This document shows positions 1 to 6,249 of a stretch of DNA of 13,987 nt, one piece after another. A model generated the notes under the pieces. It did no database searches, was not told the origin of the DNA, and saw only the letters and a program-made list of their open reading frames with translations. The translations under genes and the position numbers were made by a program. Source of the stretch: Paenibacillaceae bacterium UBA6304 (lineage in GTDB: Bacteria; Bacillota; Bacilli; Paenibacillales; Paenibacillaceae); the NCBI GenBank assembly GCA_002439285.1, contig DJTQ01000224.1, positions 1 through 13,987 on the forward strand, given 5' to 3'. The number at the start of each line of letters is the position of its first letter. The first letter of the stretch is position 1.

Positions 1-984
1 TTAATTTTGTCTTATTTCACGCTAGTGCTTGGAGAGCTTGTGCCGAAGCGGCTGGCTTTACAGAAGGCGGAGACCATTGCTTTCTTTGCGGCAGGTCCTT
101 TAACCTGGTTGTCCAAATTAACATCCCCCTTCGTTAAACTGCTGAATGCTTCGACGAATGTGATTGTCCGATTATTCGGGGTTGACCCCAATGCGGGTGA
201 CGAGCATGTGACGGAAGAAGAAATCCGCATGATGGTGGATGTGGGGAAGGAAAACGGGACGATTCAGGAACTGGAGAGGGAACTGATCAATAACGTTTTC
301 ATGTTCAATAATAAGACGGTATCGGACGTCATGACCCATCGAAAGAACATCGCAGGAATTCCGGCGGATGCCGGCCTGAAGGATACGGTGCACATTATCA
401 ATGTCGAAAGGTACACGAGGTTCCCCGTATATGAAGGAAATGTCGATTCCATTATCGGCGTGCTGCACGTTAAGGATCTGATCCGGTTTATCGAGCATGG
501 CGACCGGGAGCACTTTAACTTGCGGAATTTGATCCGTGAGCCGTTCTATGCGCCTGCCTCTCTCCGGACCGACCAATTGTTTCAGGACATGCAGAAGAAT
601 AAAGTTCATCTGGCCGTCGTCATCGACGAATACGGCGGGACCGACGGAGTAATTACGATTGAGGATTTGATCGAAGAGATCGTGGGGAATATTTATGATG
701 AGCATGATGAACCGGAAATGATGGTAGCCGAAGTGAAACGGCTCGGCGATCACCAGTACTGGATGACGGGAACGCTGCCGCTGTATGAGGTCGAAGAAAT
801 CCTGGAGCTGGATTTATCCACTTCGGAATACGATACGTTAAGCGGGTTTTTGATCGGACAACTGGGCCGAATTCCGGACCGGGAAGAGCTTCCTATTATC
901 TCTTACGAGAATATTACCTTTGAGGTACAGGAAATGGTTGACCATAGAATAGCCGGGGTAAAGGTGACGGTAGGTAAACAGTAG
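1..984 (+). CDS. CNNM/CorC (HlyC-type) membrane protein with CBS pair, 5'-truncated
   Basis: The reading frame is open from base 1, so the gene starts outside the window; 327 C-terminal residues are visible. The first 60 or so are the end of a DUF21/CNNM transmembrane domain, including the characteristic LGELVPKRLAL stretch near residues 10-20. A helical linker (EEEIRMMVDVG) leads into a CBS pair: CBS1 around residues 105-163 (VSDVMT, RFPVYEG, GVLHVKDL) and CBS2 around 177-233 (VVIDEYGGTDGVITIEDLIEEIVG). A CorC_HlyC/transporter-associated domain follows at about 245-322. Family members are integral membrane proteins linked to Mg2+ or other cation efflux and often misnamed hemolysins; the CBS pair binds adenine nucleotides in characterised relatives. 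The substrate of this copy cannot be read from sequence. The gene ends about 40 bases before a hairpin shared with the convergent gene. Family assignment is secure. Confidence 0.93.
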   Translation, partial: LILSYFTLVLGELVPKRLALQKAETIAFFAAGPLTWLSKLTSPFVKLLNASTNVIVRLFGVDPNAGDEHVTEEEIRMMVDVGKENGTIQELERELINNVFMFNNKTVSDVMTHRKNIAGIPADAGLKDTVHIINVERYTRFPVYEGNVDSIIGVLHVKDLIRFIEHGDREHFNLRNLIREPFYAPASLRTDQLFQDMQKNKVHLAVVIDEYGGTDGVITIEDLIEEIVGNIYDEHDEPEMMVAEVKRLGDHQYWMTGTLPLYEVEEILELDLSTSEYDTLSGFLIGQLGRIPDREELPIISYENITFEVQEMVDHRIAGVKVTVGKQ

Positions 985-1023
985 GATCGGCGTGACGGTG
1001 AGAACTACCCTGCCCTATAGCAG

Positions 1024-1050
1024 GAAAGGCACCTCAAGAGGTGCCTTTCT
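1024..1050. terminator. Bidirectional hairpin terminator between convergent genes
   Basis: The perfect inverted repeat AAAGGCACCTC (1025-1035) / GAGGTGCCTTT (1038-1048) sits 40 bases after the CNNM-type gene and 35 bases after the stop of the leftward IF-3-like gene. One more G-C pair extends the stem at its base. The flanks are only modestly T-rich (TTTCTCCTATT on the plus strand), so this is a plausible rather than textbook Rho-independent terminator, serving both directions. Confidence 0.7.
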
Positions 1051-1083
1051 CCTATTACGGAATAGGTTAATTTCTACGGTAAC

Positions 1084-1602
1084 TTAGCGCGGATTCACCT
1101 TCACCTGCGAGCCTTTGCCGCTCGACTGGATGCCGGTTTCTTTCACACCGACTTCTTTCAGATCGGTTAGCAGCCGTTCCAGGACGGCCTTTGCGGCAGC
1201 GGCTTCCTTCGCACCGGAAGCTTTGACGACGCACTGGACCGGCTTGCCGGACCGGAGCAGTTTATCGGCTTGGCGCAGCTTCGTGTCGTAATCATGTTCT
1301 TCGATATGGGCGGTAAAGCGAAGTTCTTTGACTTTCTCCTTGCTGGCGCGGCCGGATGCCCGGCCCGTGTCCGTCTTGCGTGCGGCGGCCGTTTCCTTCT
1401 GGGCGGCCGCCTTTGCTTTGCCTTTCGCCATTAAGCTGCAGGGCGGCGGGCTGCTCATCAAGGAGGTGCAGACCAGGTCCGCTCCGGTGGAGCGGGCCAT
1501 GGCCAGTGCCTCTACCCTGGAGACGATACCGAGTTTTTCACCTTTCAACCCTGTTAGTTCGACTTCGGATGCTTTAATTTGTTCGTTCATGAATACGGCC
1601 AC
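1084..1602 (-). CDS. Divergent translation initiation factor IF-3 paralogue
   Basis: The 172-residue protein has the two-domain layout of IF-3. The N-domain spans about 5-65, with NEQIKASEVEL, GEKLGIVSRVEALAMA, GADLVCTS and PPPCSLMAKGK matching the IF-3 pattern of 'INEEIR', 'LG', 'ALDLV' and 'PPVCRIMDYGK'. An Ala/Lys/Arg-rich linker covers about 60-90. The C-domain spans about 91-172, with VKELRF, IEEHDYDTKLRQADKLL and a C-terminal GKGSQVKVNP. The normally conserved basic FRGREM stretch, which contacts 16S rRNA in canonical IF-3, is replaced by KASGAKEAAAA (127-137), so ribosome binding should differ. The gene is not next to rpmI/rplT as a standard infC is, so this is an accessory paralogue. 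The GTG start at 1602 is chosen because AGGAGG lies 10 bases upstream; the ATG four codons later is too far from it. It starts 50 bases after the stop of the ubiquitin/SLH gene with no terminator between, so co-transcription is likely. Confidence 0.82.
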   Translation of the reverse strand: MAVFMNEQIKASEVELTGLKGEKLGIVSRVEALAMARSTGADLVCTSLMSSPPPCSLMAKGKAKAAAQKETAAARKTDTGRASGRASKEKVKELRFTAHIEEHDYDTKLRQADKLLRSGKPVQCVVKASGAKEAAAAKAVLERLLTDLKEVGVKETGIQSSGKGSQVKVNPR

Positions 1603-1652
1603 TTGTACGAATCCTCCTATAACTTCATCTACTTCATCTTGTTGTCACCATT

Positions 1653-4172
1653 CTATATGAGCCCCGAGTTCTCTAGCAGGCGTTCTATAATCAGTGCGAT
1701 TTCGGCTCTGGACACATAAGCCTTCGGTTCAAGTATATTCCCGGTTCTTCCGGCAACTATGCCGGCCGATACGCTGGCTGCGATGCCGCTCTGCGCCCAA
1801 GGCGATGATTCGTCCGCATCTTTGAATGGGCTAAGTGCTCGCTCCACCGCTGGCGGTTCAGATAGGCCGGAATCCAGACCGGTAAGCTTCATGGCTTCAG
1901 CCACAATCGTCATAACCTGCTCGCGGGTAATCCGGTCATCCGGCCGGAATGTGCCGTCTTCAAATCCGGAGATCAACCCGTAAGCGACTGCGGTGCTGAT
2001 GTCGTTATTATACCAGTTGGTCGCCTGCACGTCCGTAAATTCCGATGAAGAATTGGATGGTTCAAGGCCTAATGCCCGGACAAGAATGGCAGTAAATTCA
2101 GCGCGGGTAATGTCGTCACTTGGACCAAATCTGCCGGAGTCTTGGCCCTCGATGATGAGTTTTGAGCCTAGACGGTTTATGGCGTCCTTCGCCCAATGGT
2201 TCGCTATGTCGGCAAATTGGACCGGATGCGAGATCAAGGCATACGTGCCGGTGTCCAGGCTGTTTAATCGGGCATACTTTTTACCGTCGCTTTGAATAAA
2301 GGAGGTTGGAACATGGCGGATGGTCCCGTCGGAGCCGATGGACACACCGGTCGTTATTTCGTTCTCATCCGTAGCATTTGGAAGGGGAGGGATGTCACGT
2401 GTCACATAACCGGCAAACTGCGTGATATCGACAACCGTATCTCCCTTTACTCCTCTAACCGCAAAATCGATCAGCGGGGTTACCAGCTCAGAGCCATTGC
2501 GTTTCGCCGCCTGTTTTGCCAACTGGACTTTGTCGGATTCCGCTTCGGAGACTTCGATCTGCACCAGGACATCTTGCGGAACCGCCTCTTTTCCCATTTG
2601 TTGCATTAAAGAGCTAAGATCCAAATGGGCGGCGGGCAACGTGAACACCGATAGTTTGGTATTCAGTACTAGCACAGTTCGCTTCTCCTTCATGAAGGCG
2701 GCCAGCGGTTCGTTCATTTCGGCTAGGATCGCGTCCAGTTCGGAATTAACGGAGATCGATATTATTGCATCTTCTACGGCCGCAAGCTGGTCGCGAAGTT
2801 TATCGGCATCGAGCGTAATCTTGGCAACTCTTTTTCCGTTGGACTCCGTAATGGAGCTGGAGCCGATATCTGCTGTCTTTCCATTGATCGTGAAGGTGAT
2901 ATCTGCCTGGTTTTTTGCCGGACTTTGAGGTTTGGGCGGGGTCTGAGATGATGGGGAGGCCGGAGTTGAATTATTGTTATTGCCCGGCGTTTGAACAGCC
3001 TGAATCGTTACCTTTGCAGCGGCGCTTGTTGCTGAAGCTGTCTTGTTGCCTGTTGCACGGTCGTTCGTATTGGTTAGGATCGCATAGAAATACATCGTTC
3101 CAACGGTTGCTGTAGACGGCAAATAGGTTGCACCCGTTGCTCCGATAATGGCTGTACCTCCGGTGACTTCGTTCTTCTCATTCCGGTACCATTGATAGCT
3201 CAGCACTCCTCCGTCACTTACGGCTGCCGCGACACTTAATGGCGAGGCGCTGCCGCCTGCGGTCAGCGTCTGATCGATCGGCTGCAGGCTTATAACCGGA
3301 ACCTCAGCATTGATAAGCTGAGCGTCGGTGGTGATGCTGACGATGTTGGAGATGCCTTCATGGGCTCCGCCGGTAACGACAAGCCGGAAATCGTAGGCCT
3401 TAGCGGGTATCAAACCCGTAACCGTAGCTGTCGCAGCATTTGCAGCAAGGGGTTCCGCTACAGCCGGCACCCAACTGTCCTCACCCGCAGGGGATTGCTC
3501 AATCCCGATCCGGGTTGCGCCGACGGCCTCCGGCCAGCTCAATGTAACGGATGTATCCGTTTTGGCTACGGTAGCTAGGCCGGTAATCGGTGTGGGGGCC
3601 GCACGATTTACGGTGACCATATATGTGAAGGTATTTGCGCTATTGATGGAAGAGGTTAGGCTAACCGTGATGATGTTGTCTCCCACCATTAAAGGTATGT
3701 CCGCTTCGGTCCCGCTGATCTCGTTGATCTTCACGGTTGCGGATGAATCTGCAGCTTCTGCCGAAACTCTGACGGAACTTGTATCGCTAGTCACGCTAGC
3801 ATGGTATTGCTGAATCGTGGGATCGAATTCGGGAGACAAAGTTCCGTGATTTATAGCCAGACTATTCAAGATGGGGGTGAGTTGCTTTAACACCAAATGC
3901 AGCGTCGATTCTTTTTGAATGTTATAGTCGGCCAACGTGCGGTCGTTCTCTAACTGCTTTCCGGCAAATATAAGCCTTTGCTGGTCGATGGGAATGCCCT
4001 CTTTATTCCATATTTTCTGCTTTACCTGTTCAATGGTTTCTTGGCTTTCCGTCTCAATTGTGATAGTTTTGCCGGTTAATGTTTTGACGAAAATCGACAT
4101 CGCAAACACTTCTTGTTGAAAGAGCAGTGCGATAATCAGCATACAGATCAATGAAGTGCCGAGCTTCTTCAC
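1653..4172 (-). CDS. Secreted SLH-anchored surface protein with N-terminal ubiquitin domain
   Basis: The product is 839 residues long from a GTG start, chosen because GAGGGGGA lies 6 bases upstream; a TTG five codons earlier overlaps that site and is less likely. Layout: signal peptide 1-24 (KK, hydrophobic core, VFA cleavage site); ubiquitin domain 25-96; cadherin-like beta-sandwich about 100-190 ([30 protein letters not shown]); FN3-like domain 195-283; Ig-like domain about 292-391 (SYQWYRN); Pro/Ser/Asn linker 393-422; an unrecognised region 423-650; and three SLH domains at about 652-700, 712-764 and 783-833, with the motifs ITRAE, ITREQ and VSRAE. SLH domains bind pyruvylated secondary wall polymer, so the ubiquitin module should be displayed on the cell surface. 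By manual alignment 57 of the first 71 ubiquitin positions are identical to human ubiquitin. Lys6, 11, 27, 29, 33, 48 and 63 are all kept; the C-terminal Gly-Gly is replaced by Thr-Pro, so conjugation is not expected. The function is unknown; an adhesion or host-interaction role is inference. Confidence 0.95.
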   Translation of the reverse strand: MKKLGTSLICMLIIALLFQQEVFAMSIFVKTLTGKTITIETESQETIEQVKQKIWNKEGIPIDQQRLIFAGKQLENDRTLADYNIQKESTLHLVLKQLTPILNSLAINHGTLSPEFDPTIQQYHASVTSDTSSVRVSAEAADSSATVKINEISGTEADIPLMVGDNIITVSLTSSINSANTFTYMVTVNRAAPTPITGLATVAKTDTSVTLSWPEAVGATRIGIEQSPAGEDSWVPAVAEPLAANAATATVTGLIPAKAYDFRLVVTGGAHEGISNIVSITTDAQLINAEVPVISLQPIDQTLTAGGSASPLSVAAAVSDGGVLSYQWYRNEKNEVTGGTAIIGATGATYLPSTATVGTMYFYAILTNTNDRATGNKTASATSAAAKVTIQAVQTPGNNNNSTPASPSSQTPPKPQSPAKNQADITFTINGKTADIGSSSITESNGKRVAKITLDADKLRDQLAAVEDAIISISVNSELDAILAEMNEPLAAFMKEKRTVLVLNTKLSVFTLPAAHLDLSSLMQQMGKEAVPQDVLVQIEVSEAESDKVQLAKQAAKRNGSELVTPLIDFAVRGVKGDTVVDITQFAGYVTRDIPPLPNATDENEITTGVSIGSDGTIRHVPTSFIQSDGKKYARLNSLDTGTYALISHPVQFADIANHWAKDAINRLGSKLIIEGQDSGRFGPSDDITRAEFTAILVRALGLEPSNSSSEFTDVQATNWYNNDISTAVAYGLISGFEDGTFRPDDRITREQVMTIVAEAMKLTGLDSGLSEPPAVERALSPFKDADESSPWAQSGIAASVSAGIVAGRTGNILEPKAYVSRAEIALIIERLLENSGLI
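3873..4100 (-). other. Ubiquitin-like domain coding segment
   Basis: This segment encodes residues 25-100 of the surface protein, aligned without gaps to ubiquitin positions 1-76. Differences from human ubiquitin within 1-71 are at positions 2, 15, 17, 19, 20, 21, 25, 28, 31, 32, 38, 52, 53 and 57. Runs 3-14, 39-51 and 58-71 are unchanged and include the Ile44 patch, Lys48 and Lys63. Positions 72-76 read KQLTP instead of RLRGG. Ser19 and Ala57 are the residues found in plant ubiquitin. A hand count gives 89 G/C among the 213 bases for positions 1-71 (about 42%), visibly lower than the neighbouring coding DNA. The assignment is direct sequence reading; the donor lineage is not determinable here. 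Confidence 0.95.
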
Positions 4173-4215
4173 GGGAATCCCCCTCAAATTAACAATAATT
4201 AGAAATATACAAACA

Positions 4216-4221
4216 ATTATA
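4216..4221 (-). promoter_or_regulatory. Candidate -10 box for the ubiquitin/SLH gene
   Basis: Read leftward, a perfect TATAAT lies 44 bases upstream of the GTG start in an AT-rich divergent intergenic region. The matching -35 position is poor (TGTATT at 17-base spacing), so sigma-A recognition is plausible but not certain. Confidence 0.4.
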
Positions 4222-4337
4222 ATTACAACTTGAAAATAAATACAGATTTAATATCCTGATTTTTTGCATTTTGTTTTCTGTCTTGGAAAAAACTAAAATA
4301 TAAGATAATCAAGGATATAAGAGAAGGAGAACCTAGG

Positions 4338-5801
4338 ATGCAAAAAACAACGGATGCAGGCTGGAACTTCGATAACAGTTACGCTACTTTGCCGGATACC
4401 TTTTTTGCCAAGCTTTCTCCAACCCGGGTGCGCGCTCCGAAATTGGCGATTTTAAATCACTCTTTGGCCGAGTCGCTCGGCCTGGACGTGGAGGCGCTGC
4501 AAAGTGAAGACGGGGTGGCCGTGATGGCGGGCAATCAGGTGCCGGAGGGAGCACTACCGCTGGCGCAGGCCTATGCCGGGCACCAATTCGGCTACTTTAC
4601 GATGCTGGGCGACGGCCGGGCTCTGCTGCTCGGCGAACAGATCACCCCTTCGGGCGAGCGGTTCGACATTCAGCTTAAAGGCGCCGGAAGAACGCCATAC
4701 TCCCGTTCGGGCGACGGCCGGGCTGCACTTGGTCCGATGCTGCGCGAATACATCATCAGCGAGGCGATGCATGCATTAGGTATTCCCACGACGCGCAGCC
4801 TGGCGGTGGTATCGAGCGGGCAGCCCGTGATCCGGGAGCAGGATCTTCCCGGCGCGATCTTGACCCGCGTGGCAGCCAGCCACATTCGGGTCGGTACTTT
4901 TCAGTACGCCGCTCAGCAGGGGATCGATGATCTCCGGGCTTTAGCGGACTATACGATACAGAGGCACTATCCTGATGTGGAGACGGAGGAGAATCGCTAT
5001 CTTTCTCTGCTAAGAAAAGTGATCGAACGGCAGGCCGGGTTAATTGCCCAATGGCAGCTTGTTGGATTCGTGCACGGAGTCATGAACACCGACAACATGA
5101 CCCTTAGCGGGGAGACCATCGATTATGGTCCATGCGCATTCCTGGACACGTATGATCCGGCAACCGTGTTTAGCTCCATTGACCGTCATGGCCGCTATGC
5201 TTACGGCAATCAGCCGAAAATCGCTGCGTGGAATCTGGCGAGATTGGCGGAGAGCCTGTTGCCGCTGCTCGATGAAGACGAGAAGAAGGCAATTTCAATC
5301 GCCGAGGATGCGATGGAGGGATTCGCCGATTTATTCCACCGGAATTGGCTGGCGGGAATGAGGGCGAAGCTGGGCCTGTTCAACGAAGAGCCGGAGGATG
5401 AGGCGCTGATCCAAGACCTGCTTCGCTTGATGCAGGAGCACCAAGCGGATTACACCAATACGTTTGTCGCGTTGACGTTCGGACACGCCGAGGGCGGCAA
5501 CCTGTTCGGCACGGAGGGATTCACCCGCTGGCAAGAGTCTTGGTATGCAAGGCTTAACAGCCAGCCGGAGGATGAGGCCGCCCGGCAGCAATTGATGCGT
5601 AGCAGCAATCCGGCGGTCATACCCCGCAACCACCGGGTAGAAGAAGCCCTGGAAGCTGCGGAGAAGCAGGGAGACTACAGCGTGATGGAGCGGCTACTCG
5701 AAGTCCTCTCGAATCCGTACGCGCATTTCCCCGGACAGGCTGAATACGCCGAGCTGCCTCCGCAATCGGACTGTGCCTACCGGACGTTTTGCGGAACCTG
5801 A
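4338..5801 (+). CDS. selO: SelO/YdiU protein adenylyltransferase (UPF0061)
   Basis: The 487-residue protein is full length for bacterial SelO. SelO has a kinase fold that binds ATP in a flipped orientation and transfers AMP to Ser, Thr or Tyr of target proteins, with links to redox stress. Visible hallmarks are [10 protein letters not shown] (78-87), [20 protein letters not shown] with the nucleotide-binding Lys114, REYIISEA with Glu137, [13 protein letters not shown] with Arg177 and Arg184, the HGVMNTDNM loop with Asp252 and Asn253, and [10 protein letters not shown] with metal-binding Asp262. All expected active-site residues are present. The C-terminus is FCGT, with an ordinary cysteine and no selenocysteine. 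The start is supported by AAGGAG 8 bases upstream. It is transcribed divergently from the ubiquitin/SLH gene across a 165-base AT-rich region and appears monocistronic. Targets cannot be predicted. Confidence 0.95.
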   Translation: MQKTTDAGWNFDNSYATLPDTFFAKLSPTRVRAPKLAILNHSLAESLGLDVEALQSEDGVAVMAGNQVPEGALPLAQAYAGHQFGYFTMLGDGRALLLGEQITPSGERFDIQLKGAGRTPYSRSGDGRAALGPMLREYIISEAMHALGIPTTRSLAVVSSGQPVIREQDLPGAILTRVAASHIRVGTFQYAAQQGIDDLRALADYTIQRHYPDVETEENRYLSLLRKVIERQAGLIAQWQLVGFVHGVMNTDNMTLSGETIDYGPCAFLDTYDPATVFSSIDRHGRYAYGNQPKIAAWNLARLAESLLPLLDEDEKKAISIAEDAMEGFADLFHRNWLAGMRAKLGLFNEEPEDEALIQDLLRLMQEHQADYTNTFVALTFGHAEGGNLFGTEGFTRWQESWYARLNSQPEDEAARQQLMRSSNPAVIPRNHRVEEALEAAEKQGDYSVMERLLEVLSNPYAHFPGQAEYAELPPQSDCAYRTFCGT

Positions 5802-5852
5802 TCCATTCATTAAATATAAGCAAGTACGAGCAGGCACAAGCGATGCCTCCTA

Positions 5853-5872
5853 TGCCTCCCTCAGGGGAGGCA
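5853..5872. terminator. Short hairpin after selO
   Basis: TGCCTCCC (5853-5860) and GGGAGGCA (5865-5872) form an 8-bp stem with a TCAG loop, about 50 bases after the selO stop. No T-tract follows, so its role as a terminator is uncertain. An extra copy of ATGCCTCC sits immediately upstream. Confidence 0.35.
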
Positions 5873-5925
5873 ATTCATGATGATCGGTCACTATGATGTA
5901 TACACGATGTAGAATAGAAGAGAGA

Positions 5926-6032
5926 ATGGGTATGGGGTGAAAGTTTACGGCCCGCCTTTAAAGTCGTGTTCTGACCCTATAATAAATTCAACAAGAACAC
6001 GACTTTAACAGCGGGTGAAGCCCCATACCCAT
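5926..6032. repeat. Long two-tier inverted repeat, MITE-like or structured RNA element
   Basis: This lies in the 448-base gene-free stretch between selO and the GH94 gene. The outer arms ATGGGTATGGGG (5926-5937) and CCCCATACCCAT (6021-6032) pair perfectly. A middle helix CCCGC (5951-5955) / GCGGG (6011-6015) and an inner 15-bp perfect helix TTAAAGTCGTGTTCT (5958-5972) / AGAACACGACTTTAA (5994-6008) enclose a 21-base loop. The three nested helices suggest one cruciform or RNA fold of 107 bases. An 8-base direct repeat ATGTAGAA occurs outside the arms at 5907-5914 and 6049-6056, but not flush with them. No coding capacity is seen. It could be a mobile miniature element, an insertion-sequence remnant or a structured transcript. 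Confidence 0.6.
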
Positions 6033-6070
6033 CCCTCCCCATGCACAAATGTAGAAGTCAGAACCGCCAA

Positions 6071-6091
6071 GACGCCGTCAGGCGTTTTTTT
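6071..6091 (+). terminator. Rho-independent terminator
   Basis: GACGCC, GTCA loop and GGCGTT form a short GC-rich stem (6071-6086, one G-U pair) running straight into seven T residues at 6085-6091. This is a classic intrinsic terminator on the plus strand. It lies 40 bases after the long inverted repeat and 270 bases after selO, and would end whichever transcript comes through. Confidence 0.7.
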
Positions 6092-6119
6092 ATGAATTGG
6101 GCGATTTATGGCATAACGG

Positions 6120-6150
6120 TTGTCTGAGGCACGACGCGGTATAGTATAAT
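6120..6150 (+). promoter_or_regulatory. Candidate sigma-A promoter for the GH94 gene
   Basis: TTGTCT (6120-6125) and a perfect TATAAT (6145-6150) are separated by 19 bases, somewhat long, just after the terminator. The predicted transcript would have an untranslated leader of roughly 90 bases before the ATG at 6250. Confidence 0.5.
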
Positions 6151-6249
6151 ACACTAGAGAATTCCAAGTGGATTGATAGATTATACCGGCACATCCTACT
6201 TCCAATCTGCAAACTTCATTTCTAAGACTATATGGAAAAGAGGTATACA

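Noticed and set aside
1653..4172. Eukaryotic contamination as the source of the ubiquitin sequence
   Set aside because: Ubiquitin is in frame between a bacterial signal peptide and bacterial surface domains, with bacterial flanking genes on both sides.
4173..4187. TTG start five codons upstream for the ubiquitin/SLH protein
   Set aside because: The TTG overlaps the GAGGGGGA ribosome binding site that is well placed for the GTG at 4172, and the shorter form gives a more typical MKK signal peptide.
4338..5801. Selenoprotein reading of SelO
   Set aside because: The C-terminal Cys is encoded by TGC and the single TGA is the terminal stop, with no sense of a CxxU extension or SECIS-like hairpin.
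5978..5983. TATAAT in the loop of the long inverted repeat as a promoter
   Set aside because: There is no -35 at usable spacing, and the box lies within the loop of a strong hairpin.
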